A stretch of DNA of 64,000 bases from Thermoguttaceae bacterium (GTDB lineage Bacteria; Planctomycetota; Planctomycetia; Pirellulales; Thermoguttaceae), in assembly GCA_017434455.1 (NCBI GenBank), contig JAFRFG010000027.1, forward strand, positions 62,001 to 126,000, in the 5' to 3' direction. Under the pieces are notes generated by a model. The model did not search any database. It was given only the letters and a program-made list of their open reading frames with translations, and was not told where the DNA came from. The position numbers and the translations under genes were made by a program. Positions 41,454 through 50,648 of the stretch are shown in pieces. Position 1 is the first letter of the stretch. Each line of letters opens with the position of its first letter.

Positions 41454-42938
41454 ATGCCGAAACCGGGAAAATTTTCGATATTCTCCATCAACGAACTGCT
41501 CGCCTCTCCGCGGCTTCGCCCGGTGATCGAGCGGCTTCATCCCGCCTCTGTCCTTAGTACCGTCAAGGGGGTTTACGAAGACGTCTCCGAAGAGATGCTC
41601 TCGGCCGCCACCGAACGGCGGATTCCGGACCTGGCCGACCTGACCGAAAAGATCCTCGCCCGGCTTCAAGACATTGAGCGGCGGGGAGATCGTCTTATCA
41701 TCGATGCCAGCGGCATCCTCTTCCCGACACCGACGTTCAACTACGCTTTAGGGCGGACTATTCTTGACGAGATGCTCTGGCGGCTCGATTTTCTCGATGC
41801 CTCCCCCGACTATGGCGTGGGATCCGCTTTGCCGGCCGCGGTGACCGAAAGTGACCCATCCGGCGAAGCGGCCGAGCTTTCGCGCGGTGAGGAACCGTAC
41901 AGCACCGCTCCGGCGCAGAAGATCACCCCCTCGACGGCGGCGCGGGTCGTTTGTTCGCGTCTCGGGGCCGAGGACGCGCTGTTCTTCCCCTCCCCGGAAC
42001 TGGCGGAACTTTGTCTGTTTCAGACATTTGGCCGCGGCGGGGCGATCCTCACCGCTCGGCGTGATATGACCGAAGATCACTCCGGCCGGCGTCTTGCCGA
42101 CCGACTAAGTTACGCCTCCGCGCCGGTGATCGAGGTGGGGGCCTCCAACTCGGTCCGCCTGAGCGATTACCTCTCTCCCCTGGCCGCGCCCCGCCGGGGG
42201 GAGACAGAGGTAGGGTTGATTCGTCTGGCGGCGGAGCTGGCGGCCGGTCATCCCCTGGCGCTTCTGCCTGAGGAGATTCGGACCTTAAATGAGGCGTACC
42301 CCGATGTCCCGGTTCTTTTGCGCTGCGATTACGCCCCGCTGATCGACCTTTCCGATGTTTTCCTCGACCCGATTCCGACGGTCGGCGACCTTCTCGCCAC
42401 ACAGGTCGACCTGATTCTCTTTGGCGGCGGTCAGCTCATCGGCGGGCCTCCCTGCGGTATTTTGGCCGGAAGCAAACAGTATCTCGATCGAATCCGTTCC
42501 TCCAGCACGGCCGATTTGTTTTTACCGCATCCCATCGACCTGGCGGGGATGGTCAAGACCTTCGAGCTCTACAAAAACGCGCAGACAGCCGAACAACAGA
42601 TCCCCATTTTGCGCCTTCTTTCCTTACCGACGGCGAATCTTCAAAATCGGGCCGAGCGCCTTTTGCCGCAGCTGCGTCTGTGCCGGGCGGTCAAAGAGGC
42701 GGATATCCGTCCCGCCACCGCCTATCTTACCCCCGATCGGCAGGGCGGCCGCCTGGCGTCGGTGGCGCTGGCGATCAAACCGGCGGGCCGTACAGCGGGG
42801 GAGCTGGCGCAGGTTTTGGCTTCCGCCCGGCCGGCGCTCGTCGGCTCGACCGACGGCGATGTTCTGGCTCTTAACCTCAAGACGGTCCCGCCCGAGTTCG
42901 ACGCGCTGATCGTCAAGGTTTTTGAGGAACTCCCGTGA
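41454..42938 (+). CDS. SelA-like fold-type I PLP-family protein lacking the catalytic lysine
   Basis: About 494 residues, collinear with L-seryl-tRNA(Sec) selenium transferase. The SelA-type N-terminus is NELLASPRLRPVIERL, followed by IIDASGILFPTPTFNYALGRTIL where SelA has NATGxxxHTNLGRA. The PLP-lysine motif is altered: FGGGQLIGGPPCGILAG, with Gln327 (codon CAG at 42432-42434) where SelA has the Schiff-base Lys in FSGDKLLGGPQAG. Other PLP-phosphate motifs are eroded too (NNNAAA is replaced by PSPELAE; RGELVEIGG by RRDMTEDHS; GTTNRT by GASNSV). It is probably not a selenium transferase. A full-length open frame and strong promoter argue for a retained non-catalytic or novel role. Starts at the second Met with AGGTG upstream. 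Confidence 0.8.
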   Translation: MPKPGKFSIFSINELLASPRLRPVIERLHPASVLSTVKGVYEDVSEEMLSAATERRIPDLADLTEKILARLQDIERRGDRLIIDASGILFPTPTFNYALGRTILDEMLWRLDFLDASPDYGVGSALPAAVTESDPSGEAAELSRGEEPYSTAPAQKITPSTAARVVCSRLGAEDALFFPSPELAELCLFQTFGRGGAILTARRDMTEDHSGRRLADRLSYASAPVIEVGASNSVRLSDYLSPLAAPRRGETEVGLIRLAAELAAGHPLALLPEEIRTLNEAYPDVPVLLRCDYAPLIDLSDVFLDPIPTVGDLLATQVDLILFGGGQLIGGPPCGILAGSKQYLDRIRSSSTADLFLPHPIDLAGMVKTFELYKNAQTAEQQIPILRLLSLPTANLQNRAERLLPQLRLCRAVKEADIRPATAYLTPDRQGGRLASVALAIKPAGRTAGELAQVLASARPALVGSTDGDVLALNLKTVPPEFDALIVKVFEELP

Positions 42939-43018
42939 AAACTCCCGATTCGGGCTGTTGACCGAGGGGGGGCTTTACCGAAAAAGATTTTTAGGGATAA
43001 TCAGAAATACCTCTTATG

Positions 43019-43094
43019 CCCCTGCCGGAAAAGGCGCGTTCATTCGCGTCAGCCCACCCCCACCCCCTAACAGGGCACCGGCAGGGGTTTTTTT
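43019..43094 (+). terminator. Intrinsic terminator with long loop after the SelA-like gene
   Basis: A perfect 10-bp stem CCCCTGCCGG / CCGGCAGGGG encloses 49 nt and is followed by seven T. The long loop can itself fold (GGCGCG... CGCGTC). It lies 81 bp after the SelA-like stop and just before the next gene. Confidence 0.75.
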
Positions 43095-43109
43095 CTATCA
43101 TAGCGGAAC

Positions 43110-44144
43110 GTGCGTAACAGACAGTCAACCCTTCGCTTCGGCCTGCCGCCGATTCAAATGGTCCCCGTCGCCGGGGCTGCCGCGGTGTTTGTCTGCGCCG
43201 TTTTTTCTCTTGTCCCGCGGCCGTCCGGCGCTCAGGAAGATCCCGAACAGCTCACCAGTCCCGCGGCTGTGACCCAAGAGCTTCTCACTCTTCTTCCCGA
43301 CGATTCCTCTGAAGCAGGCGATGTTGTTCCCTTGCCCGATGTTACGGCCGCCGCCGAGGATCCCGCCCCTCAGGGGGCTTCCGCGGACGCTTCCGACAGC
43401 GACACCCCTTTTGATCGTATCGCGCCGCAGCAGCAGCCGGCCTGCGCCGCGATGTCGGCCAAAGAATCCCCCTGGTGCCGGTTCCGGCCCGGGAGTTGGA
43501 GCCGTACCCGGACGGTGAGCGTCTCGTTCCAGCACCGGCAAAGTATTCAAAGCGTCACCGAAAAGAAGCAGACCCTCCTCGATATCTCCCCCGCCGGTTA
43601 CACGCTCCGCCAAGAGGTTTCGGTGAAAATGGGGAACCGAACCTTCGGAAAAGAGCCCGAGGTGGTGAAATATAACTTTTACGGTCTGGCGGCGGACGAC
43701 CAGCTCACCGAAGAGATTCTCCCCTCGGCCAACGTTCAGGCGGGGCTGCGAGTGATCCCCTGTTTCGTCCGTCGGTTCCAAAGAACCACCCCCGAAATGA
43801 CGGAGACGACCACCATCTGGTATTCGACGGTGATCTCTCCTTACATCCATCAAAGCCGCACCGATACCTTCTCGAACGACAACCCGCCCACCCTTTTGCG
43901 CCAGGCCAGTACCACGATTCCTTTCCAGGGCGGGAATCTTCTCATCGGGACCGACCTTCCCGTTTGGTTTTCGCAGACCATCGAAAAGAAAGAAGACTCG
44001 GTTTCCCTGACGCGAACCATTCATTCCGCGATGATTCCCGGCGGGATCCAGCGTCAGGTCACGGTCGAGACCGATCCGGCCGGCAACGTCCTCTACCAGT
44101 CGACCACGACCCTGCTGGATTACTATATCGAGCGTTCGTACTAA
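43110..44144 (+). CDS. Exported protein of unknown function
   Basis: 344 residues with an N-terminal hydrophobic segment (about 18-40) that is probably a signal peptide. An acidic P/A/D-rich linker (about 42-115) is followed by a beta-rich C-terminal domain with many T/V/S strands (GSWSRTRTVSVSF, TTTIWYSTVISPYI, RQVTVETDPAGNVLYQ). I recognise no family; the pattern recalls lipoprotein-carrier-like beta barrels, which is only a guess. The start is GTG with a weak Shine-Dalgarno. The last 4 bp overlap the convergent apbE stop. A terminator directly upstream means it needs its own promoter. Confidence 0.68.
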   Translation: MRNRQSTLRFGLPPIQMVPVAGAAAVFVCAVFSLVPRPSGAQEDPEQLTSPAAVTQELLTLLPDDSSEAGDVVPLPDVTAAAEDPAPQGASADASDSDTPFDRIAPQQQPACAAMSAKESPWCRFRPGSWSRTRTVSVSFQHRQSIQSVTEKKQTLLDISPAGYTLRQEVSVKMGNRTFGKEPEVVKYNFYGLAADDQLTEEILPSANVQAGLRVIPCFVRRFQRTTPEMTETTTIWYSTVISPYIHQSRTDTFSNDNPPTLLRQASTTIPFQGGNLLIGTDLPVWFSQTIEKKEDSVSLTRTIHSAMIPGGIQRQVTVETDPAGNVLYQSTTTLLDYYIERSY

Positions 44145-45286
44145 AATATCTCGACCGGCAGATCTTCGGCGAGAATCGACAAGGTATCCTCATCCATATT
44201 GACGGCGATCAATCGGCGGGCCGAGCCGGTTTTTTCCTCGGTCACCAGAAGCGCCGAATATTCCGGGTGATCCTGACAGAACGCGACCGTTTTTTTCTCT
44301 CCCATCACAAACATCGCGGTCGACAGCGCGTCGGCCTCGGCGGCCGTGGGCCCCAAAACCGTGACCGACAGCAGCCCCGCCGCGGGAAAACCGGTGGCCG
44401 GGTCGAGGATATGCGAGTAGCGTTTTCCCTCGTAGATAAAAAACTGCTCGGCCGAGCCGCTGGTCGCCAGCGCTCGATCGGCCAGGCGAATCATGGCCAG
44501 GGGGTGATCGGGACGAAGGGGATCGGCGACACTCACGGTCCAAACGTCGCGACGCAGCGCCGGGGAGTGATCGCCGCGGCGCCCTCCCCTGGCCACGGCG
44601 CCGCTTCGGCCTCCCTGCACCAGAAAGTCCTTCAACCCTTGGGCTTCGGCGGCGCCGGCGGCCTCATCCAGGCCGATTCCCTTCCCTATCCCGCCGAAAT
44701 TGAGAATCACTCCCTCGCGATCCAGCCGAATGACCTGTCGATCCTCATCGATACTTAGGTGCTTCACCCCCGAGCGGGCCAGGGCCTCGGCGCGTTCCTC
44801 TTCGGTGGGAAAACGGCCCTCGCGCCGCGCGAACCCCCATCCCTCCCACAGGGAACCGGCGGCGATATCAAAAGCCCCGTCACTCAGACGGCCGAGCGCG
44901 AGTGACTTTTCGAACCAGTGCCGGAACGGTTCGGCCAGAGGGACGTCAAACTCGCTGGCGCAGGCGTTGATCCGGCTGACGACGCTTCCGGAGCGAAAGA
45001 CCGAGAGAATCTCCTCGACCAGGTCGATTTTATCCAGGGCATCCAGGGCGATTTCCGCGGCCGGACGGCCGCGGAAACCGTCCTCAGCCGGGTCGTTGAC
45101 GAGAAACTCAAACGCCGTGGCCATAGCCCGGCGTGAAATGGACGTCATCGGCCCAAAGAGACTTCGGTCGGGGATCGAGCGAAAAGACAAACGGTTCTCG
45201 GCGGCTTTCGGGGGGGGCGCCGAGGGTAAAAAAGAAGACGGGCGCCAGGTGAGGCGGCCCGTCAGAAAGGAACGTCGCGGGGTCAA
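44141..45286 (-). CDS. apbE: FAD:protein FMN transferase
   Basis: 381 residues of the ApbE family, which attaches FMN covalently to Thr of exported electron-transport proteins such as Rnf/Nqr subunits. Seen are AMATAFEFLV, DGAFDIAAGSLWEGWGF, NFGGIGKGIGLD, GGRSGAVA, SGSAEQFF, YSHILDPATGFP and the metal-binding DALSTAMFVMG. The N-terminus (RRSFLTGR) lacks an obvious signal or lipobox. The start is TTG, with AAGGA about 8 nt upstream. Its target is not in this window; an Rnf or Nqr complex elsewhere would complement the hydrogenase. It lies 19 bp behind the PHA-system gene. Confidence 0.9.
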   Translation of the reverse strand: MTPRRSFLTGRLTWRPSSFLPSAPPPKAAENRLSFRSIPDRSLFGPMTSISRRAMATAFEFLVNDPAEDGFRGRPAAEIALDALDKIDLVEEILSVFRSGSVVSRINACASEFDVPLAEPFRHWFEKSLALGRLSDGAFDIAAGSLWEGWGFARREGRFPTEEERAEALARSGVKHLSIDEDRQVIRLDREGVILNFGGIGKGIGLDEAAGAAEAQGLKDFLVQGGRSGAVARGGRRGDHSPALRRDVWTVSVADPLRPDHPLAMIRLADRALATSGSAEQFFIYEGKRYSHILDPATGFPAAGLLSVTVLGPTAAEADALSTAMFVMGEKKTVAFCQDHPEYSALLVTEEKTGSARRLIAVNMDEDTLSILAEDLPVEIF

Positions 45287-45305
45287 ACGTGAATTCCTTA
45301 GTTGG

Positions 45306-45635
45306 TTAGCTGGGCATCACGGCCCCGGGGACTCCCCCCAGCAGGCCGGAGATCTCCTGCTTGACTTGGTCGTCGATCATGCCGGTCATCATCGTCGCGA
45401 CGATCGGCAGATCGAGGACCACGTCGACTTTGTCCTCACCGACATCGAGGGTTCCGTGAACGGTGTAGGTATAGATCACAATGGAGAAATCAAGGTGACC
45501 GTCGTTCCAGTTTTCCTCCGTCGCGGTGACGAAACGGGATTTCATGACCCGTTCGACATCGAGCTTTTCTTTGATTCGGCGCAGCGCTTCTTCTTTTCCG
45601 AGCGAATGAGAAAAACTGCGTGAGAGTTTCGGCAT
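45306..45635 (-). CDS. Polyhydroxyalkanoic acid system (PHA_gran_rgn) family protein
   Basis: 109 residues. The start MPKLSRSFSHSLGKEEALRRIKEKL and the alternating beta strands (EENWNDGHLDFSIVIY, VHGTLDVGEDKVDVVLDLP) match the small PHA-granule/polyhydroxyalkanoic acid system family (PF09650). These proteins are widespread even where no PHA is made, so PHA metabolism cannot be inferred. It is directly upstream of apbE and probably cotranscribed with it. Confidence 0.8.
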   Translation of the reverse strand: MPKLSRSFSHSLGKEEALRRIKEKLDVERVMKSRFVTATEENWNDGHLDFSIVIYTYTVHGTLDVGEDKVDVVLDLPIVATMMTGMIDDQVKQEISGLLGGVPGAVMPS

Positions 45636-45701
45636 AGTCTATCGCCTCCCTATCGGACAAATAACTTCCGTGTTGTGATGATCTCAGGCGCTTTCCGGCT
45701 T

Positions 45702-46550
45702 TTAGGCGAAAAGCTTGTCCTCAATAGACAAAATCAGGTTGAGCGCCTGGGAGATTTCGGCCTTCTGACGTTCCGGTTCCTCGGGGATCTCCCGTTCAAT
45801 GGTCAGGGGACCATCGAAACCGATCTCTTTGAGGGTAGTCAGGAAAAGCTCCGCGTTGACCTGGCCCTGCCCGAAGGGGACTTCTCTTCCCCAATCGACT
45901 CCCGGAACCCCGGTGGTGGCGACACCATCTTTGCAGTGGACACTGCGGACGTAGGCGCCGACTTTCTTGAGCGAGCCGATCGGATCCCCCATCCCGTAGA
46001 GAATGAGGTTGGCCGGGTCGAAGTTGATGAAGATATTGTCGGCACCGACGTCTTTGAGGAAGGCCAGCAGATTTTCGGCCTGTTCCTGACCGGTCTCCAG
46101 ATGGAGACGCTGACCGTTGGCCTTGAGGTGGTCGCAGAGGGTGCGGATGGTCTCGACCATTTCGCGATAGTCCTCACTGTCGCGATCGTGGGGGACAAAA
46201 CCGATATGGCTGCCGATCGCGTCTACCCCGAGGAGCTTGGCGAAATCGGCGATCTCGAACGACTCGGCCAGACGAGCGGCGCGAGTCGCCTTGGGAACCA
46301 GCCCGACGGTCTCGGCGGTGCGGGCGATCGTCTCGTAGGTCTCCCCCTCGAAACCGAGGAAGACGCAGGTCACCTTAATTCCATACTCTTTGAGTTTCGC
46401 CGCGAAGGCCTCGGCGTTTTCTTTGGTCCGAGAGGCCTTGGCCGGGGTATGGAGCTGAACGGTTGTGATACCGAGCTCACGAGCGACTTCCAACTTAACA
46501 CCGAGTCCGGCATCGATACTGGCAAAAACACCGACGGGCCACTTCTGCAT
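45702..46550 (-). CDS. Sugar phosphate isomerase/epimerase-like TIM barrel (cytoplasmic)
   Basis: About 282 residues of the xylose-isomerase-like superfamily without a signal peptide. Metal-site-type stretches are LHLETGQEQAENLL, FINFDPANLILYG, VRSVHCKDGV and LTIEREI. It resembles hexulose/ketose epimerases and inosose-type enzymes; substrate unknown. The ATG is chosen because GGAG lies 6 nt upstream; a TTG four codons before would overlap that site. The promoter TTGTAT-17-TATACT upstream resembles that of metY. Confidence 0.87.
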   Translation of the reverse strand: MQKWPVGVFASIDAGLGVKLEVARELGITTVQLHTPAKASRTKENAEAFAAKLKEYGIKVTCVFLGFEGETYETIARTAETVGLVPKATRAARLAESFEIADFAKLLGVDAIGSHIGFVPHDRDSEDYREMVETIRTLCDHLKANGQRLHLETGQEQAENLLAFLKDVGADNIFINFDPANLILYGMGDPIGSLKKVGAYVRSVHCKDGVATTGVPGVDWGREVPFGQGQVNAELFLTTLKEIGFDGPLTIEREIPEEPERQKAEISQALNLILSIEDKLFA

Positions 46551-46631
46551 AATGCTCTCCAAAAAACACGTTTTGCGAAAACTTCAAGGAATCTTCCGGT
46601 ATGTTACGGTTCCCAGACTTAACCGGGGACA

Positions 46632-46660
46632 AGTATAACAAAAACTCCTTTAAGATACAA
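46632..46660 (-). promoter_or_regulatory. Predicted promoter of the cytoplasmic TIM-barrel gene
   Basis: TTGTAT (46655-46660), 17-bp spacer, TATACT (46632-46637) on the minus strand; leader about 75 nt. Confidence 0.6.
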
Positions 46661-46699
46661 CCTCCAGTTTTAGAGGGTAAAAACCGTAATCTGCGGGGA

Positions 46700-49600
46700 T
46701 TATTCCTCCATCATCGAAAGCACGTCGCCGCGGCTGATCCGATACGCGGGGAAAAGGGCCGCGGCAATCGTCAGCAGCACCAGCAGCCCCAGGCCAAAGG
46801 CCAGGCCCTGAACCGGAAAGATCAGCGGCGGGTCGGCGACCCCGAACATAGGCGGAGCGAGCCGGAGGATCCCCACCGCGGCGATACTTCCGAAGATCAG
46901 CGCCGCCAGTGCCGAGGTCAACCCAAGGAGGATCGACTCGCAGAGGATCATCTTAAACAGCCAGGCGCGCCGCACTCCGACAGCGCGCATCATCCCGAAC
47001 CAGCGGCGGCGCTCTCGAACCGAGTTGACCATCACGGCGACCAAGGCGATCGACATCAGCGCCAAAGTGACCAGCGGCATCGTGCTGAGCCCCCGGATAA
47101 CCGTGTCGGCACGCCCGGTGATCGATTCGCGCAGCGACCGGCGGGTCGACAGCTTACAGTAGGCCGAGCGGCCGAGTTTTTCGTCCCCGACGGCGCGGTA
47201 GTTCTCCATCGCCAGGGTATCGAGCTGTTCGATTAAGACCTGTTCGTCGGCACCGCCGTGAAGATTGAACCAGAAGAACGCCGAGTCGTCCGTCTTATGA
47301 TAATCGTCCTGGATGACATCGTCCGAGGCGAAGACGATCCCGCCGGAACGGCCGAAATTGCGCCGCAGTCCGCCGGTTTTGCAGAGCCACTGCCAGCCGT
47401 CGAAAACGGTGACCCCGACAATCGGGTATTCCAGAACCCGACCGGGATTTTTCGGGTCGATCAGCTTGAGCGTATCCCCCATTTTGAGGCCGTAATCGAC
47501 CCTCAGCGCGTCGTTGATCACCACGCCGCGTGAAGTTTTCATCGCCTCCAGGGCATCGTTCATGGAGCCCTGCTTTAGATTCAGGCGCACCAGGGGACGA
47601 CTCCCCGCAAAGGAACGGTCGACGTCCATCCCGAAGACAATGACGTTGGCGAACTGCCCGCCGCCCCCCTTTTCCAGGGACAACGCCGCCTGTTCAAGGG
47701 TCACGCTTTGGAACTGATCGCCGGCAATCGCGGGCAAATCGCTCAGTTTCTGGCGATGCTCCTCATTCAGGCCGACCGGGAAGAACGAGGCGAAGGCGTC
47801 GGGCATCTGGTCGTTAGGGAGGAACGGCCCCAGCATAGAGTACCCCCAGACCTGCATCAGGACGAAGAGCCCCCCGCCGATCGCCAGCATCGAGACGACC
47901 GCCGCGCTGCGCCGGGTGTGGGTCGACAGCTCCCCGGCGAAGATCGTCGCGTCAAAACCGAATATCCGGGCGAGGATCGGAAGCAGCAGCGCCTCGGAGA
48001 GCCGGATCAGCGCGGGGATCAGCAAAAGCGCCCCGGCGGCCAAAAGAATCAGCCCCAAGGTGGAATGTACCGCCGCCCTGTCACTGCTGCCTGCCGCCGG
48101 GCCGTAGATCATCCAAAGATCGACGGCGATCAACACCAGGCCGCCAACGGTGACAAAAGCCAAGGTGGAGTTTTTCGGTCTTTCGGCGGTTTGGCCCCAG
48201 GCGGCGGCCACGGCCTCCGTGGGGTGAACCGCGCATGCCTTTACAGTCGGGACAAGCGCCGCCAGCAAGGAGCCGGCCACCGCGCAGAGAAACGACAGCG
48301 CGGCCATGGTACCGTTGAGATGGAAGGACTTGCCGCTGAACCACTTTAGAATCAGCCAGCCGGCCAGCAGACCGCCGAGCCACCCGGGGATCGCCAAAAA
48401 GAGCGATTCGGCAATTGTTGCACCGGCGACCTGCAGCCGGCTTAAGGCGACGCTTCTGGCCAGGGCGATCTGACGGCGGCGCTCTTCCACGCCGATCGAC
48501 AGCGCGGTGAAGACGATCATCATCGAGGCGAGGACCGCCAAAAAGGTGCCGGACAGAGCCCCGATTTTTATCTCTCCCCCGCTGTTTTGGGCCTGTCTTT
48601 CGGCGACCAACTCCTCGTTGGTCACGATCGCCATCGCGCCGGGCTGCTTTTCGGTTTCGGGGGTTATTCCCAGAGAATCGCTCCAGTTCCGGCGGAACGA
48701 TTCGGCGGTCACTCCCTTGGCCAGGACGATTCCGAGGGAATCGACTTGGGTATTCCCCGCGATTCGGTCGGCCAATTCGATCGGGATATAAAAAATCGAT
48801 TGTTCTTCCTCATCGAGGATCCCGACGACCGTCAGCTGGAATTCATCGCTTTGGCGCGTCAGAACCCAGATCGGATCCCCCAAAGCGACACCCCAGAAAG
48901 CGGCGGCCGATTTGCTGAGGACCGCTTCATAGGTCGTGTCGGCATCGTCGGTGAACCAGCGTCCCACCTCCAGATCGATCGGGGCTTTTTCCGCGTCGGT
49001 CCCCGTCAGCGCCGAACCTAACCCCGCGGGGGTTCCCATCACGGCGCGGTAGGCCATCAGCCCCTGGTGATGGAGCTTCGGATCGATCCCCTCCGGGACA
49101 TGGGCACCGGTGCCGGCCGTCTCGCTGGTCTGCCGACGAAGTGCCGCGCTTTGTTTCCCTTTAGGGGAGAAGAGAAACGCTTGAACCTCGCGCATACAGT
49201 CACATAGGGCGACTTGCGGATCGTTGTAGATTCCGTCGACCACCTCGCCGGGGATCGGCCTCGGCGCGCCCTGCGGCCCGCCGCGCATCCCTCCCCCGCG
49301 TGCGGGGGTATTTGAATCGGCGGTTTGGTCCTCCGAGGGGGCCCCCTCTGGGTAAAGTGTTCGTTCCTCGATCAGCGACAAGACCCCGTTGCCGTCGGCG
49401 TCGGCTTTCGCGAGCTTGGCGCGCAGATGCGCCGGAACGTCCCCGCCGAGGCGGTCTAGAACCAGCAGACCCTCGGCGTCTCGGGCGCTTTCGAACGGGT
49501 CGAACTGCGGGCGTTGTTCTCCCCCTCTCGGTCCCCTTCCCCTCATGCCGGAGCCGCCGGGTCCCGGGCCGTTCGGCTGAGCGCTCCGGGTACCGCCCGA

Positions 49601-49864
49601 CTTCCCGCTTGTTCTGCTCAGCGGTGAAAAGATCGGTCCGGCTGCGGCCGGGCCGCCTCGTTTCGGCGCGGGTCGGCCGACTTTTAGATCATAGATCCCA
49701 AGGGGGCGCGGATTATTTTTCATCCCCTCGGAAAAGAGGGCCTGATACCCCCCCACAAGCCAGACGACCAGACACGAGGCGGTCACCATGGCCAGGAGGA
49801 GAAACCCCATCCGGGCCCGGTTCCTCAGCCAAAGCGCGGTGACAAGAAGTTTGATCAAAGACAT
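46700..49864 (-). CDS. Large MacB/FtsX-family ABC transporter permease with EF-hand-like insert
   Basis: About 1054 residues, far larger than MacB-type permeases (400-650). TM1 is near 15-45. A long extracytoplasmic part then contains G/R/P-rich linkers and an EF-hand-like loop DADGNGVLSLIEE (about 155-167), followed by a MacB-periplasmic-like part. Two FtsX-type TM blocks follow, one about 430-600 (LAVLASMMIVFTALSIGVEERRRQIALARSVALS) and one at the C-terminus (LALMSIALVAVMVNSVRERRRWFGMMRAVGVRR), with further spans between; about 10 TMs in all. It pairs with the ATPase gene 31 bp upstream. Substrate unknown: a lipoprotein, lipid or surface protein are options. I start at MSLIKLL; the frame is open to 49942. 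Confidence 0.87.
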   Translation of the reverse strand: MSLIKLLVTALWLRNRARMGFLLLAMVTASCLVVWLVGGYQALFSEGMKNNPRPLGIYDLKVGRPAPKRGGPAAAGPIFSPLSRTSGKSGGTRSAQPNGPGPGGSGMRGRGPRGGEQRPQFDPFESARDAEGLLVLDRLGGDVPAHLRAKLAKADADGNGVLSLIEERTLYPEGAPSEDQTADSNTPARGGGMRGGPQGAPRPIPGEVVDGIYNDPQVALCDCMREVQAFLFSPKGKQSAALRRQTSETAGTGAHVPEGIDPKLHHQGLMAYRAVMGTPAGLGSALTGTDAEKAPIDLEVGRWFTDDADTTYEAVLSKSAAAFWGVALGDPIWVLTRQSDEFQLTVVGILDEEEQSIFYIPIELADRIAGNTQVDSLGIVLAKGVTAESFRRNWSDSLGITPETEKQPGAMAIVTNEELVAERQAQNSGGEIKIGALSGTFLAVLASMMIVFTALSIGVEERRRQIALARSVALSRLQVAGATIAESLFLAIPGWLGGLLAGWLILKWFSGKSFHLNGTMAALSFLCAVAGSLLAALVPTVKACAVHPTEAVAAAWGQTAERPKNSTLAFVTVGGLVLIAVDLWMIYGPAAGSSDRAAVHSTLGLILLAAGALLLIPALIRLSEALLLPILARIFGFDATIFAGELSTHTRRSAAVVSMLAIGGGLFVLMQVWGYSMLGPFLPNDQMPDAFASFFPVGLNEEHRQKLSDLPAIAGDQFQSVTLEQAALSLEKGGGGQFANVIVFGMDVDRSFAGSRPLVRLNLKQGSMNDALEAMKTSRGVVINDALRVDYGLKMGDTLKLIDPKNPGRVLEYPIVGVTVFDGWQWLCKTGGLRRNFGRSGGIVFASDDVIQDDYHKTDDSAFFWFNLHGGADEQVLIEQLDTLAMENYRAVGDEKLGRSAYCKLSTRRSLRESITGRADTVIRGLSTMPLVTLALMSIALVAVMVNSVRERRRWFGMMRAVGVRRAWLFKMILCESILLGLTSALAALIFGSIAAVGILRLAPPMFGVADPPLIFPVQGLAFGLGLLVLLTIAAALFPAYRISRGDVLSMMEE

Positions 49865-49895
49865 CGTTTGCTTTATGTACTGTTTTGTGTTGTCT

Positions 49896-50609
49896 CTATG
49901 AACGGGCGGCGCGCGTGATCTTCTCTTCCGCGATCTTTCCATCCTTAAGGGTGATCACCCGCTCGGCCCACGAGGCGACCGTCTCGTCGTGGGTGACGAT
50001 GAGGATGGTTCGATTCTCCTCGCGGCAGAGCCGATCGAAAATTTCGCAGATCTGGCCGCCGGCGGCCGAATCGAGGTTTCCGGTCGGCTCGTCGGCCAAG
50101 ATAATGGCCGGGTCCATCGACAGCGCGCGGGCGATCGTCACCCTTTGGCGCTGCCCCCCCGAGAGGGTATCGGGACGCTGCCCCAGCTGGGGGACGATCC
50201 CTAAGGTTTCGGCCAGGAGGCAGGCGCGTTCCTTGGCGAGGCGTTTCCCCTTTCCGTCGGCCAAAAGAGGAAGCATGATATTTTCCAGCGCCGTGAGCTG
50301 GGGGATTAAGTTAAAGTCCTGAAAGACCAATCCAATTTTCCGGCGGCGCAGCCGCGTGAGTTTCGCGTCGGAAAGGGTTCGCGGATCGACTCCCTCGATG
50401 AGGACCGTCCCCGCGGTCGGGGCGGCCAGTCCGGCCAAAAGGTGCAGCAGCGTGCTCTTTCCCGAGCCGCTTGCCCCCATCACGGCGGTGAAGCTTCCTT
50501 GGTGTATCCTCAGGTCGACCCCGTCGAGCGCCTTGGTTTGACCGAAATGTTTCACCAGCCCCCGGGCTTCGATCACCGGTACCGGCGAGAGATTATCTGT
50601 TGTTTCCAT
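49896..50609 (-). CDS. ABC transporter ATP-binding protein, MacB/LolD type
   Basis: A 237-residue nucleotide-binding subunit, normal in length. Walker A is GASGSGKST, the Q-loop is FQDFNLIPQLTALENIMLP, the signature LSGGQRQRVTIARAL, Walker B ILADEPTGNLDS and the H-loop VTHD. The sequence is of the MacB/LolD/FtsE group that works with FtsX-type permeases, which is exactly the next gene. The pair probably drives mechanotransmission or export across the inner membrane. Confidence 0.95.
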   Translation of the reverse strand: METTDNLSPVPVIEARGLVKHFGQTKALDGVDLRIHQGSFTAVMGASGSGKSTLLHLLAGLAAPTAGTVLIEGVDPRTLSDAKLTRLRRRKIGLVFQDFNLIPQLTALENIMLPLLADGKGKRLAKERACLLAETLGIVPQLGQRPDTLSGGQRQRVTIARALSMDPAIILADEPTGNLDSAAGGQICEIFDRLCREENRTILIVTHDETVASWAERVITLKDGKIAEEKITRAARS

Positions 50610-50648
50610 AGGATTTGTTCTTCGCTTCGATAGATTGTTTTTCGCGTG

